Origin: Nakamurella flavida
Lineage (GTDB): Bacteria; Actinomycetota; Actinomycetes; Mycobacteriales; Nakamurellaceae
Direction: 5' to 3'
NCBI RefSeq assembly: GCF_030811475.1
Contig: NZ_JAUSQV010000001.1
Location: 806,001 to 870,000 of the forward strand
Length of the DNA: 64,000 nt
Both the position numbers and the translations under genes were made by a program. Position 1 is the stretch's first letter. The number at the start of each line of letters is the position of its first letter. Below are positions 9,053-18,815 of this stretch, piece by piece. The notes under the pieces were generated by a model, which was not told the DNA's origin, ran no database searches, and saw only the letters and a list, made by a program, of their open reading frames with translations.

Positions 9053-9103
9053 CAGCCGGTCACCGGTCTCCCTCAGCCGGTCGACCGGTCAGCCGGTCAC
9101 CGG
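9053..9103. repeat. Three short direct copies around the cdsA stop codon
   Basis: CAGCCGGTCACCGG occurs at 9053-9066 and 9090-9103, with a variant (CAGCCGGTCGACCGG) starting at 9074. The last copy encodes the final residues and stop of cdsA, so slippage duplications could have extended or shortened its C-terminus. No function is evident. Confidence 0.5.
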
Positions 9104-9970
9104 GACGAATACGGCGAGCAGCATCCAGCAGACCACCGCGGACGGCAGCAGCGAGTCGAGCCGGTCCATGATGCCGCCGTGCCCGGGGAGCAGGGTGCCC
9201 ATGTCCTTGACGCCGAGATCGCGCTTCATCAGTGATTCGGCGAGGTCCCCGCCGGTGGCGGTGACGGCCAGCACGATGCCGAGCAGCAGCCCCTGCCACC
9301 ACGGGGCGTGCAGCAGCAGGCCGACGGACAGCGCCCCACCGGTCATGGCGACGGCGACCGACCCCGCGAACCCCTCCCAGGACTTCTTCGGGGAGATCGT
9401 CGGAGCGATCGGGTGCTTGCCGAAGAACACCCCGCTGGCGTACCCGCCGGTGTCGGAGCAGACCACCACGATGAGAAACGTGAGCACCCGGGCCGAGCCG
9501 TCCGGCGCCGCGACCATCAGGGTGGCGGCCGAGGCGAAGAGTCCGAGGTAGACGGCCAGGAAGACCGATACGCCGACGTCGGTGAGGTACCCGTCGGCTC
9601 CGCCCCGGAAGCGCCAGGCCATGCAGGCCAGCGCGGTGAGGGCGATGCCGGCGGCCTGGGCTGCGTGCCCGTAGGGCCAGGCCAGGACGATGGTCGCGAT
9701 CGATCCGACGGCGACCGGCACCCAGGCCAGGGTGATCCCCCGGGAGGCCAGCGTGATCCGCAGCTCCCACACCGACGCGGCGACCGCAGCGGCGATGATG
9801 ACGACGAAGCCCGGGCGGAAGAACAACAGGGTCGCCACGATGACCACGCCGAGCCCCAGCCCGACCGCGATCGCCATGGGGAGGTTGCGACCGGCCCGCG
9901 AGGCGGGCCGGGCCGCAGCAGCGGTGGCGGACGGGCCGTCCCCGGTCGGCCCCAGCGGCGACTGGCTCAT
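9089..9970 (-). CDS. cdsA: Phosphatidate cytidylyltransferase
   Basis: 293-residue integral membrane enzyme that makes CDP-diacylglycerol from phosphatidate and CTP, the entry to phosphatidylinositol, cardiolipin and phosphatidylethanolamine synthesis. About eight hydrophobic helices are followed by the CDS signature, split here as SLMKRDLGVKD and LLPGHGGIMDRLDS. The first 30 residues are a Ser/Ala/Pro-rich cytoplasmic tail. ATG 9970 overlaps the frr stop as TGATG; a GTG one codon earlier (9973) is an alternative. The order frr-cdsA is conserved in actinobacteria. Confidence 0.97.
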   Translation of the reverse strand: MSQSPLGPTGDGPSATAAAARPASRAGRNLPMAIAVGLGLGVVIVATLLFFRPGFVVIIAAAVAASVWELRITLASRGITLAWVPVAVGSIATIVLAWPYGHAAQAAGIALTALACMAWRFRGGADGYLTDVGVSVFLAVYLGLFASAATLMVAAPDGSARVLTFLIVVVCSDTGGYASGVFFGKHPIAPTISPKKSWEGFAGSVAVAMTGGALSVGLLLHAPWWQGLLLGIVLAVTATGGDLAESLMKRDLGVKDMGTLLPGHGGIMDRLDSLLPSAVVCWMLLAVFVPVTG

Positions 9971-10527
9971 CACACCTCGAGCAGCTCGGCTTCCTTGTTC
10001 TTGATCAGATCCTCGACCGAGGCGATGTACTTGTCGGTGAGCGTCTGCAGTTCCTTCTCCGCGCGGGCACCCTCGTCCTCGCCGGCCTCACCGTCCTTGA
10101 CGATGCGGTCCAGCTCCTCCTTGGTGCGGCGGCGGATGTTGCGGATGGAGACCCGCGCGTCCTCGCCCTTGGCCCGGGCGGACTTGCCGAGCTCGCGGCG
10201 GCGCTCCTCGGTCAGCTGCGGGAACACCACCCGGATGACGACGCCGTCGTTACCCGGGTTGACCCCGAGATCGGACTGCTGGATGGCCTTCTCGATCGCG
10301 GTCAGCTGGCTGGCGTCGTAGGGCTTGATGACCGCCATCCGCGCCTCGGGGATGGTGATGGTGGCCATCTGGGTCAGCGGGGTCGGCGCGCCGTAGTAGT
10401 CGATGGTGACCCGACCGAAGGTGTTGGGGTTGGCCCGCCCGGTGCGGAGCGTGGACAGATCCTCCTTCACCTTGGTGACGGCCTTCTCCATCTTCTCCTC
10501 GGCGTCGAACATGGCTTCGTCGATCAC
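9970..10527 (-). CDS. frr: Ribosome recycling factor
   Basis: 185 residues, the standard length for RRF, which works with EF-G to split the post-termination ribosome. The N-terminal helix ([17 protein letters not shown]), the [10 protein letters not shown] segment, the DYYGAPTPL hinge and the RDIRR-equivalent stretch ([13 protein letters not shown]) are all present. GTG 10527 was chosen because it aligns with the universal RRF N-terminus and overlaps the pyrH stop as GTGA; the frame is open further upstream but reads as pyrH antisense. Part of the rpsB-tsf-pyrH-frr-cdsA block. Confidence 0.98.
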   Translation of the reverse strand: MIDEAMFDAEEKMEKAVTKVKEDLSTLRTGRANPNTFGRVTIDYYGAPTPLTQMATITIPEARMAVIKPYDASQLTAIEKAIQQSDLGVNPGNDGVVIRVVFPQLTEERRRELGKSARAKGEDARVSIRNIRRRTKEELDRIVKDGEAGEDEGARAEKELQTLTDKYIASVEDLIKNKEAELLEV

Positions 10528-11345
10528 GACTGATCCTCTCGGGTGGCGGGCGTGGCGACCAGGGTGCCGATAGGCACGCCACGGACCGCGCGCCCGATGT
10601 TGCCGTCCAGCAACAGGTTGAACACGATGATGGGCATGGCGTTGTCCATGCACAAGCTGAACGCGGTGGCGTCGGCCACCTTGAGGCCGCGCTCGAGCAC
10701 CTCGCGGTGGGTGATCTCGGCGAACATGGTCGCGTCCGGGTTGGTCTTCGGATCGCTGTCGTAGACACCGTCGACACCCTTGGCCAGGAGCACGACCTCG
10801 GCGTCGATCTCCAGCGCGCGCTGCGCGGCGGTGGTGTCGGTCGAGAAGTACGGCATGCCGACCCCGGCGCCGAAGATGACCACGCGGCCCTTCTCCAGGT
10901 GCCGGATGGCGCGGCGCGGGATGTACGGCTCGGCGACCTGCCCCATGGTGATCGCGGTCTGCACCCGGGTGTCCAGGCCGTGCTCGCGTTCCAGGAAGTC
11001 CTGCAGGGCCAGGCAGTTCATCACGGTGCCGAGCATGCCCATGTAGTCCGAACGGGCCCGGTCCATGCCCTCCTCGGAGAGCTGGGCGCCGCGGAAGAAG
11101 TTGCCGCCGCCGATGACCACCGCGACCTGCACACCGCTGTCGGCGACCTCGGCGATCTGCCGGGCCACCTCCTTGACCACGGTGGGGTCGACGCCGACGG
11201 AACCGCCGCCGAACATCTCGCCGCCGAGCTTGAGCAGCACCCGGCGGAAGGCCGGGCGGTCGGTGACGGTGGTCGCCGCGCCTTCCGCGGTGGCGCCGCC
11301 GTCGGTGCGACCGGCCCCGGACTCGTTCGCGTCGGACTGCCCCAT
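10524..11345 (-). CDS. pyrH: Uridylate kinase
   Basis: 273-residue UMP kinase of the amino-acid-kinase fold (UMP + ATP to UDP + ADP), hexameric in bacteria. Landmarks are [11 protein letters not shown] (phosphate loop), [10 protein letters not shown], the [14 protein letters not shown] helix and ATKVDGVYD-equivalent [13 protein letters not shown]. About 30 N-terminal residues ([17 protein letters not shown] onward) extend beyond the E. coli enzyme and look disordered, as in other actinobacterial PyrH. A strong hairpin separates it from tsf; frr overlaps its stop. Confidence 0.97.
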   Translation of the reverse strand: MGQSDANESGAGRTDGGATAEGAATTVTDRPAFRRVLLKLGGEMFGGGSVGVDPTVVKEVARQIAEVADSGVQVAVVIGGGNFFRGAQLSEEGMDRARSDYMGMLGTVMNCLALQDFLEREHGLDTRVQTAITMGQVAEPYIPRRAIRHLEKGRVVIFGAGVGMPYFSTDTTAAQRALEIDAEVVLLAKGVDGVYDSDPKTNPDATMFAEITHREVLERGLKVADATAFSLCMDNAMPIIVFNLLLDGNIGRAVRGVPIGTLVATPATREDQS

Positions 11346-11419
11346 GGAGTGCTCCCCTCGTCCTGCGTTCGCCTCGTGCCCCTCGCGCCCACCTGCTGCG
11401 CGACGGTTACCGCCCCGGC

Positions 11420-11455
11420 CCGCCGTCGCCCGCCCTGGTGGGCGGGTGACGGCGG
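11420..11455 (-). terminator. Strong hairpin after tsf
   Basis: A 16-bp stem (11420-11435 with 11440-11455, one G-U pair) closes a 4-nt loop, 36-71 bases past the tsf stop and before pyrH. It probably terminates or attenuates transcription so that pyrH-frr-cdsA is made at a lower level than the two translation genes. Confidence 0.75.
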
Positions 11456-11490
11456 ACCGGATCGCACCGGGGCGTGCCCCGGCGGGTGGA

Positions 11491-12318
11491 TCAGGCGGTG
11501 CCGACCTCGAACCGCACGAAGTCGGTGACGGCGACGCCGGCGTCGGCCAGCTGCTTGCCGACGGTCTGCTTGCTGTCGCGGACCGAGGCCTGCTCGACCA
11601 GGACGGACTCCTTGTAGAAGCCGTTCACCCGGCCCTCGACGATCTTCGGCAGGGCACCCTCGGGCTTGCCCTCCTCGCGGGCGGTCGCCTCGGCGATGCG
11701 CTTCTCGGACTCGACCACGTCGGCCGGGACGGCGTCCCGGGAGACGTAGCGGGCCTTGAGCGCGGAGACCTGCATGGCCGCGCCACGGGCGGTCTCCTGG
11801 GCCTCGTCACCGGTGCCGGTGTAGGCGACGAGCACGCCGATGGACGGCGGCAGGTCGGCGGACCGCTTGTGCAGGTACACGGCGGTGTCGCCCTCGAAGC
11901 GGGCGACCCGGTTGAGGACGAGCTTCTCGCCGATCTTGGCCGAGAGGGCGGCGATCGCCTGCTCGACGGTGCCACCGTCGAGCGGGGCGGCCAGCACGGC
12001 GGCCACGTCGACCTGGCCGGACAGCCCGGCGGCGGCCTCGGCGATCTTCGCGCCCAGCTCCTGGAACTCGGAGTTCTTGGCGACGAAGTCGGTCTCGGAG
12101 TTGAGCTCGATGAGCGCGTGGCCGCTGGCGGCCACCATGCCCTCGGCGGCGGTGCGCTCGGCGCGCTTCCCGACGTCCTTGGCGCCCTTGATCCGGAGGA
12201 CCTCGACGGCCTTCTCGAAGTCGCTGTCGGTCTCCTCGAGCGCCTTCTTGCAATCCATGAACCCGGCTCCGGTCAACTCACGGAGACGCTTGACATCTGC
12301 AGCGGTGTAGTTCGCCAT
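11491..12318 (-). CDS. tsf: Translation elongation factor Ts
   Basis: 275-residue guanine-nucleotide exchange factor for EF-Tu. The N-terminal UBA-like domain ([18 protein letters not shown]) carries the signature MDCKKALEE, and the core ends with the second signature ([17 protein letters not shown]). The length equals the usual actinobacterial EF-Ts. ATG 12318 was used because it begins the conserved N-terminus; the upstream open frame is not conserved-looking. It lies downstream of rpsB across a 296-bp spacer containing a hairpin. Confidence 0.98.
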   Translation of the reverse strand: MANYTAADVKRLRELTGAGFMDCKKALEETDSDFEKAVEVLRIKGAKDVGKRAERTAAEGMVAASGHALIELNSETDFVAKNSEFQELGAKIAEAAAGLSGQVDVAAVLAAPLDGGTVEQAIAALSAKIGEKLVLNRVARFEGDTAVYLHKRSADLPPSIGVLVAYTGTGDEAQETARGAAMQVSALKARYVSRDAVPADVVESEKRIAEATAREEGKPEGALPKIVEGRVNGFYKESVLVEQASVRDSKQTVGKQLADAGVAVTDFVRFEVGTA

Positions 12319-12540
12319 CGTCGGCGCATGCCCTTCTGTATTCGATCGTGGTGCTGGGTCGATCGTGGTTGATCCTGGCGCGATGCTGTTCGCGGGCCGT
12401 CTGTTGCCCACGTGACTCCTGCCCCGCCCCGGGGGCCCCGTCGGGCCCCAGTGTCGCGGGCGGGCGGTGAGGCCCGCGCTCGGGGGGCGTCACCTCTTCG
12501 TCGGTGCGGTCCGGTCGACCGGGCCGAGAAGGCGGTGTCG

Positions 12541-12586
12541 CACCGCCGGGCGCCGTCGGCGTGTGCCGACGACGCCCGGGGCGGTG
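12541..12586 (-). terminator. Hairpin between rpsB and tsf
   Basis: Arms 12541-12560 and 12565-12586 pair over about 19 bp with one mismatch and a 2-nt bulge around a GTGT loop. It sits 29 bases past the rpsB stop. A partial terminator/attenuator between rpsB and tsf is a known arrangement in bacteria; this one has no U-tract. Confidence 0.7.
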
Positions 12587-12614
12587 CGTGCCGGGCGGCC
12601 GGCCCGGCGACACG

Positions 12615-13523
12615 TCAGGACGCGTTGACGCCCTGCTGGTCGACCGGGGTCTCGGCGACACCCTGCGCGACATCGGCCTGGACCTGGTTCTCGGCCACGG
12701 CACCGGCCTCGGTCTCCGACCGGACGTCGGTGATCGGGGCGTCGGCCGGGATGGCCGGAGCCTCGGCGGAGGCGGCGAGCATCTCCCGCTCCCACTCGGC
12801 CAGCGGCTCCTCGGCCTGGGTACCGGTGTTGCCACCGGACCGGGCGATGAGACCGTCGGCGACGGCCTGGGCGACGACCTTGGTCAGCAGCGCGGCGGAG
12901 CGGATCGCGTCGTCGTTGCCGGGGACCGGGAAGTCGACCTCGTCGGGATCGCAGTTGGTGTCGAGCACCGCGACGACGGGGATGTTCAGCTTGCGAGCCT
13001 CGCCGACGGCGATGTGCTCCTTCTTGGTGTCGACGATCCACACCGCGGAGGGCACCTTGGCCATGTCGCGGATGCCACCGAGGGTCTTGCTCAGCTTGTC
13101 CTTCTCACGGGTCAGCAGCAGCACCTCCTTCTTGGTGCGGCCGTCGAACTCGCCGGAGGTCTCCATCGCCTCGAGGTCCTTGAGGCGCTGCAGACGCTTG
13201 TGCACCGTCTGGAAGTTGGTGAGCATGCCGCCCAGCCAGCGCTGGTTGACGTAGGGCATGGAGACGCGGGTCGCCTGCTCGGCGATCGCCTCCTGGGCCT
13301 GGCGCTTGGTGCCGATGAACAGCACCGTGCCGCCGCGGGCCACGGTCTCGCGGATGAACTCGTAGGCGCGGTCGATGTACGACAGCGTCTGCTGGAGATC
13401 GATGATGTAGATGCCGTTGCGCTCGGTGAAGATGAAGCGCTTCATCTTCGGGTTCCAGCGCCGGGTCTGGTGCCCGAAGTGGACACCCGCATCCAGCATC
13501 TCGCGCATGGTGACGACAGCCAT
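12615..13523 (-). CDS. rpsB: 30S ribosomal protein S2
   Basis: 302 residues, with the S2 signatures [15 protein letters not shown] and the [19 protein letters not shown] region. The C-terminal 50 residues form an acidic Ala/Glu/Pro tail ([13 protein letters not shown] onward) beyond the E. coli length, as is usual in actinobacteria. ATG 13523 has a clear Shine-Dalgarno (GAAAGGAC, about 13528-13535). It heads the leftward rpsB-tsf-pyrH-frr-cdsA block and is divergent from the M23 gene. Confidence 0.98.
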   Translation of the reverse strand: MAVVTMREMLDAGVHFGHQTRRWNPKMKRFIFTERNGIYIIDLQQTLSYIDRAYEFIRETVARGGTVLFIGTKRQAQEAIAEQATRVSMPYVNQRWLGGMLTNFQTVHKRLQRLKDLEAMETSGEFDGRTKKEVLLLTREKDKLSKTLGGIRDMAKVPSAVWIVDTKKEHIAVGEARKLNIPVVAVLDTNCDPDEVDFPVPGNDDAIRSAALLTKVVAQAVADGLIARSGGNTGTQAEEPLAEWEREMLAASAEAPAIPADAPITDVRSETEAGAVAENQVQADVAQGVAETPVDQQGVNAS

Positions 13524-13938
13524 GGTCGTCCTTTCTGGGCAGGCTCCCGCAGGCCGCACCTCTGTGGGCGCGACACCGTGGGAACACGGTTCGGTTGTCG
13601 CCGTCGACCGGTGGTCGGCGGCCCTGACGCCCTCGTGCGCATCGCCCTTCCCCGGTCCGATCCCGGGGGATCGTGCCGCGGAGAGGACCTCGGTGCGCGA
13701 CGGCCGGGGTGGACGAGTGGCGGAGCGGGCCCGGACGGGCCCGACCACCGTTCGATTCCGGCAGCAGGACGTGCGAAGTCAACCCGTCCGGAGACGGGCA
13801 GCTGCTCCAGACTACCGGAGACCACCGCCCCGCTCGGACCGCCGGCGCGAGCGGCGCCGAGTTGTCCCCAGGCCGCGGGCTCGTCCCCATTTCCCGGGCC
13901 GCCGGGACTCCGCTCGACCCGCGGACGACCCTGGGCCG
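13524..13938. other. 415-bp divergent intergenic region (rpsB leader / M23 upstream)
   Basis: Holds the rpsB Shine-Dalgarno at 13528-13535 and presumably a long rpsB leader. On the minus strand TTGACT is present near 13778-13783 but without a convincing -10 at 17 bp. On the plus strand GACCCT lies 6 nt before the M23 ATG. A tRNA-like TTCGATT stretch near 13749 does not fold. Nothing else is recognised. Confidence 0.5.
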
Positions 13939-14478
13939 ATGAGACTCCCGTGGGTGCTGACGGTCGCCGGCCTGCTGCTGACCTCCCTGACCCCGCCCGC
14001 CGATGCCCCGTCCGGCCGGAACTCGCCCCCGGCCGTGGCCTTGGTGGCCGGGGTGGGCGACCAGGACACGTTCGTCCTGCCCGTGCCGGGCGCCCCGGTG
14101 TTCACCCCGTTCCGGGCTCCGGCCCACCGGTACGGGGCGGGGCACCGGGGGGTGGACCTGGCCGGTGGTCCCGGGGTGGCCGTCCTGGCCGCCGGTGACG
14201 GGGTGGTCGCCTTCGCCGGCACGGTGGCCGGTCGCCCGGTCGTGTCGGTGCAGCACCCGTCCGGTCTGCGCACCACGTACGAGCCCGTCCTGGCCTCGGT
14301 CGCGGCGGGTGCCGATGTCCGGGCGGGCGACGTGCTGGGCACCCTGCAGGACGGTCACCCGGGTTGTTCGACGTCCTGCCTGCACTGGGGCGCCCGACTC
14401 CTCGACGGCGACTACCTGGACCCGATGAGCCTGCTCGGACCCCGCCGGGTCCGGCTGTACCCGTGGGTGGATCCGTGA
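13939..14478 (+). CDS. Secreted M23/LytM-fold protein with altered active site
   Basis: 179 residues. A signal peptide covers about residues 1-23 (WVLTVAGLLLTSLTPPADA). The LytM domain has the first zinc motif HRGVD (His69, Asp73) in the usual context. The second motif, normally H-x-H, reads Cys147-Leu-His149 (TSCLHWG), so the zinc ligand is kept but the first, catalytic-base His is Cys. Related actinobacterial proteins beside rpsB share CLHWG, so it may be a structural or regulatory LytM protein rather than an active endopeptidase. ATG 13939 puts the signal peptide at the very start. Confidence 0.9.
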   Translation: MRLPWVLTVAGLLLTSLTPPADAPSGRNSPPAVALVAGVGDQDTFVLPVPGAPVFTPFRAPAHRYGAGHRGVDLAGGPGVAVLAAGDGVVAFAGTVAGRPVVSVQHPSGLRTTYEPVLASVAAGADVRAGDVLGTLQDGHPGCSTSCLHWGARLLDGDYLDPMSLLGPRRVRLYPWVDP

Positions 14479-14522
14479 CGGGCACGGTGGGCGTTCCCGG
14501 TAGGCGGGTAGGGACCAGCACC

Positions 14523-14538
14523 GGGGGCGTCCGCCCCC
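14523..14538. terminator. Short GC hairpin between convergent genes
   Basis: GGGGGC and GCCCCC pair around a 4-nt loop between the M23 stop (14478) and the dehydrogenase stop (14573). It is small, and the assignment rests mainly on position. Confidence 0.35.
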
Positions 14539-14572
14539 CTCACGGGTGCACGCTGATCGCCGGTCCCTCAGA

Positions 14573-15616
<1,044 letters not shown>

Positions 15617-15637
15617 GGGGTGCCTCTCCGTCGGCCG

Positions 15638-15656
15638 ACTTTACAAGATGTAAAGT
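15638..15656. promoter_or_regulatory. Island operator 1 (GntR-type inverted repeat)
   Basis: Perfect 19-bp inverted repeat ACTTTACA-AGA-TGTAAAGT between the dehydrogenase and GntR genes. The same core recurs at 22645-22657 and 29281-29293. On the minus strand the hexamer CAGTGT (plus-strand 15658-15663) lies 4 bp from the 13-bp core, as a -10 would for the dehydrogenase gene. Likely autoregulatory site of the adjacent GntR protein. Confidence 0.75.
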
Positions 15657-15690
15657 TACACTGATAAGCTGACGACATGGCGGAGGCCCG

Positions 15691-16497
15691 ATGACCGAGG
15701 CGAGTCCACAGTCCGTCCTGCTGGAGAAGCTGGCGGCCGCTCCGCCGACGCGGACCGGGGGCACCGCGCTGTACTGGCAGTGCAGCGAGCTGCTCAAGCG
15801 GCTCATCGAGGAGAGCCACTACCCCGCCGCCGTTCCGCTCCCGCCGGAGAACGAACTGGCCCGGGCGCTCGGCGTCAGTCGTCCGACCCTGCGCCAGGCG
15901 ATGGCTCGGCTGGCCACCGACGGGGTCGTCCACTCCCAGCGCGGTGTCGGCGCCTTCGCCCTGCGCAGTGGCCTCGTCCGCCCGGTCGGACTCAGCAGCC
16001 TCTACCGCGACCTCGTCGACGCCGGCCGGGTCCCGCGGACCACCGTGCTCGTCCTCGAGGAGACGGTGGCCGAACCCGCGGTCGCCGCCGAGCTGCACAT
16101 CGCACCGGGGACGCGCCTGCTGCACCTGGAACGGGTGCGGTACGCCGACGACATCCCGGTCGTGCTCACCCGTTCGCTCTTGGCCCTCCCCCCGGGCATC
16201 ACCCTCACCCGGGAGCAGCTGGAGACGGACAGTCTGTACAACCTGCTGCACCGGGTCGCCGCCATCGAGCTGGTGGGCGGATCCCAGACGGTCAGTGCCC
16301 GGCACGCGACCCCGGCCGAGGCCAGGTTGCTGGAGCTGCCGTCGGACTCGGCGGTGATGGTGGCCCACCGGGTGGCGTTCGACAGTCGCGGGAACGGTGT
16401 CGAGTACGTCCACATCATCTATCCCGAGGGCACCGCACTCAGCTCCGACCTGCGGGGCACGTCCACCCGGCCCGCCGACCCCGGGACGCTGCGATGA
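15691..16497 (+). CDS. GntR/HutC-family regulator with UTRA domain
   Basis: 268-residue repressor. The N-terminal winged helix covers about residues 28-95 (PPENELARALGVSRPTLRQA is the helix-turn-helix). The UTRA effector domain follows (from about residue 110 to LSSDLRG near the end), which in this family senses a sugar, sugar phosphate or other small metabolite. ATG 15691 has GGAGG at 15682-15686; an ATG at 15677 is out of frame. It heads a three-gene operon with a kinase and an aldehyde dehydrogenase, and its own promoter holds the best copy of the island operator. It is the prime candidate to control all three operator sites. Confidence 0.93.
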   Translation: MTEASPQSVLLEKLAAAPPTRTGGTALYWQCSELLKRLIEESHYPAAVPLPPENELARALGVSRPTLRQAMARLATDGVVHSQRGVGAFALRSGLVRPVGLSSLYRDLVDAGRVPRTTVLVLEETVAEPAVAAELHIAPGTRLLHLERVRYADDIPVVLTRSLLALPPGITLTREQLETDSLYNLLHRVAAIELVGGSQTVSARHATPAEARLLELPSDSAVMVAHRVAFDSRGNGVEYVHIIYPEGTALSSDLRGTSTRPADPGTLR

Positions 16498-17414
16498 CCC
16501 GGGTGCTGTGCCTGGGCAGCCTCCTGCTCGACACGATCGCCGTCGTGCACCGACTGCCGGGTGAGGACGAGCGCGTGGAGGCCGAGCACATCGTGCTGGC
16601 CGGGGGCGGAAACGCCTCCACCGCGGCGGTGGCCATGGCCCGGCTCGGGGTGGACGTCGATTTCGCCGGCGTGGTCGGCGACGACCGGATCGGGCGGATG
16701 GTGCTCGACGGGCTGGCCGCCGAAGGTGTCGGAACCGATCACGTCGAGGTCCGCCGCGGCGTCGAGACGGGCGCCTCGGTGGTCGTGGTCAACACCGACA
16801 GCGCCACGCGCACGATCCTCACCCGGCCGGCGACCACACCCACCGCCGTCCCGGGCGGCTTCGACTGGATCCACGTCGACAAGGTCGGATACCGGGCCCT
16901 GCGCGAAATCCCCGACCGACACCCGACCGGAGCACGGATCTCGCTCGACGACGGCAACCCGGTTCCCGACCTGGATCTCGGGATGATCGACCTGTACGTC
17001 CCCACCGCCGCGGTGCTGCTCGAACGGTTCGGGGGGTCCGATCCGTTGACCGCCGCCCGTCGGGCCCGCGACGCCGGTGCCCGGACCGTGGTCGCGACCG
17101 ACGGCGCCCGCGGATCCTTCGCGCTCGACGGGGACGCCGCCGCCTACGCGCCGGCGCTGCCCGTGGTCCCGCTCAGCAGCCTGGGCGCCGGCGACGTCTT
17201 CCACGGGGCCCTGCTCGCCGCCGTCGTCCTGGGCCGAGATCTCCCCGAGGCCATCCGTTTCGCCAACGTCACCGCCGCCCTCTCCTGTCGCGCCGTGGAC
17301 GGGCGATCCGGGATACCCGACCGACGCGAGGTCGACGAGCGCCTGCGCGACCTGCCCGTCCCCTCCGGCCCTGCGCCGGACCTGATCCGAGACCTGCTCA
17401 CCCGAACCGGCTGA
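16494..17414 (+). CDS. PfkB-family sugar kinase, YihV-like
   Basis: 306-residue ribokinase-fold kinase. The N-terminal PfkB signature region is AGGGNASTAAVAMARLG and the C-terminal catalytic motif is LGAGDVFHGALLA (Asp as base). The pattern GAGDVFHGAL followed by a GR-x-GIP tail, plus VDFAGVVGDDRIG, resembles E. coli sulfofructose kinase YihV more than ribokinase or LacC. Sugar specificity cannot be read from this, and tagatose-6-phosphate or other ketose kinases remain possible. ATG 16494 overlaps the GntR stop as ATGA. It is a different subfamily from the second kinase at 20781. Confidence 0.88.
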   Translation: MTRVLCLGSLLLDTIAVVHRLPGEDERVEAEHIVLAGGGNASTAAVAMARLGVDVDFAGVVGDDRIGRMVLDGLAAEGVGTDHVEVRRGVETGASVVVVNTDSATRTILTRPATTPTAVPGGFDWIHVDKVGYRALREIPDRHPTGARISLDDGNPVPDLDLGMIDLYVPTAAVLLERFGGSDPLTAARRARDAGARTVVATDGARGSFALDGDAAAYAPALPVVPLSSLGAGDVFHGALLAAVVLGRDLPEAIRFANVTAALSCRAVDGRSGIPDRREVDERLRDLPVPSGPAPDLIRDLLTRTG

Positions 17415-17436
17415 CCGCCCACCACCAGGAGTCCTC

Positions 17437-18813
17437 GTGCCCATCGCCACCACCAACCCGACCACCGGAATCGTCGAGCGCACGTTCGACGCGATCGACG
17501 AGGCGGAGGTCGAACGCCGCATCGCCGCCGCGGCGGCGGCCGTCGCTCCCCTGACCGCCAGTACGTTCGCCGAACGGGCCGGCTGGATGCGCGCGGCCGC
17601 CGATCTGATCGAGGCCGACGGCGACGAGCTCGCCCGGCTGATCACCGTGGAGATCGGTCGACCGATCGCGCAGTCGCGGGCCGAAGTGGGCAAGTGTGCT
17701 CGCGGCATGCGGTTCTACGCCGAGCACGCCGAGTCCTTCCTGGCCCCGGAATGGCTGTCCGACCCGTCGTCGGTGGGCGCGTCGGCGGCGGGCACCCGGT
17801 ACGAACCCATCGGCGTCGTGCTCGCGGTCATGCCGTGGAACTACCCGTTCTGGCAGGCCCTCCGGTTCGCTGCGCCCGCGCTGATGGCCGGCAACGTGGG
17901 CCTGCTCAAGCACGCGTCGAACGTTCCGCAGGCTGCCCTCTACCTCGACACCCTCTTCGAGCGCGCCGGGTTCCCCGCGGGGTCGTTCGCCTCGCTGCTC
18001 ATCCCCGCTTCCGGGGTGGAACGGGTGATGCGTGACCCGCGGATCGCGGCCGCGACGCTGACCGGCTCCGAGCCCGCGGGACGCTCCCTCGCCGCCATCG
18101 CCGGTTCCGAGATCAAGCACGTCGTCCTGGAGCTCGGTGGATCCGACCCGTTCGTCGTCATGCCGAGCGCCGACGTGGCGGCCGCCGCGGCGGTCGCGGT
18201 CAGGGCCCGTACGCAGAACAGCGGGCAGTCGTGCATCGCGGCCAAACGCTTCATCGTGCACGCGGACGTCCACGACGAGTTCCTCGCCGCCTTCTCCGAG
18301 CGGATGGCCGCCCTCTCGGTCGGTGACCCGCTCGACGAGGCGACCGACGTCGGTCCGTTGGCCACCGAGTCCGGGCGCGACGAGCTGGCCGACCTGGTCG
18401 ACGACGCCCGGCAGCAGGGGGCGGACATCGCGGTGGGCGGCACTCGTCCCGACCGGCCCGGCTGGTTCTACCCGCCGACGGTGATCTCCGGCGTCACCCC
18501 GGCCATGCGCCTGTACGCCGAGGAGGCCTTCGGGCCGGTGGCGACGGTCTTCCGGGTCGCCGACGCGGCCGAGGCGGTCGCCGTCGCCAACGCCACGACC
18601 TTCGGGCTGAGCTCCGCGGTCTGGACGAACGACTCCGCCGAGGAGGACCACTTCGTCCGGGCGCTGGCCGCCGGTGGCGTGTTCGTGAACGGGATGACCG
18701 CGTCCTACCCCGAGCTGCCCTTCGGCGGTGTCAAGGCCTCCGGTGTCGGGCGGGAACTCTCCGCGGCCGGGATCCGGGAGTTCTGCAATCTCAAGACCGT
18801 CTGGAAGAGCTGA
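17437..18813 (+). CDS. NAD(P)-dependent aldehyde dehydrogenase (GabD-like)
   Basis: 458-residue ALDH of the succinate-semialdehyde dehydrogenase group. The NAD-binding region is PWNYPFWQALRFAAPAL, the general base Glu lies in LELGGSDPF, and the nucleophile Cys is in NSGQSCIAAKRF. It closely follows the GabD1 pattern. In this operon it probably oxidises an aldehyde released by the class I aldolase, such as glycolaldehyde, lactaldehyde or sulfolactaldehyde; that is inference. GTG 17437 has AGGAG at 17427-17431. Its stop is 2 bp from that of the converging epimerase gene. Confidence 0.9.
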   Translation: MPIATTNPTTGIVERTFDAIDEAEVERRIAAAAAAVAPLTASTFAERAGWMRAAADLIEADGDELARLITVEIGRPIAQSRAEVGKCARGMRFYAEHAESFLAPEWLSDPSSVGASAAGTRYEPIGVVLAVMPWNYPFWQALRFAAPALMAGNVGLLKHASNVPQAALYLDTLFERAGFPAGSFASLLIPASGVERVMRDPRIAAATLTGSEPAGRSLAAIAGSEIKHVVLELGGSDPFVVMPSADVAAAAAVAVRARTQNSGQSCIAAKRFIVHADVHDEFLAAFSERMAALSVGDPLDEATDVGPLATESGRDELADLVDDARQQGADIAVGGTRPDRPGWFYPPTVISGVTPAMRLYAEEAFGPVATVFRVADAAEAVAVANATTFGLSSAVWTNDSAEEDHFVRALAAGGVFVNGMTASYPELPFGGVKASGVGRELSAAGIREFCNLKTVWKS

Positions 18814-18815
18814 CC

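Noticed and set aside
13705-13775. tRNA-like stretch with TTCGATTCC near 13749
   Set aside because: The flanking bases do not pair into a T-stem and no acceptor stem or anticodon arm can be drawn, so it is a chance match.
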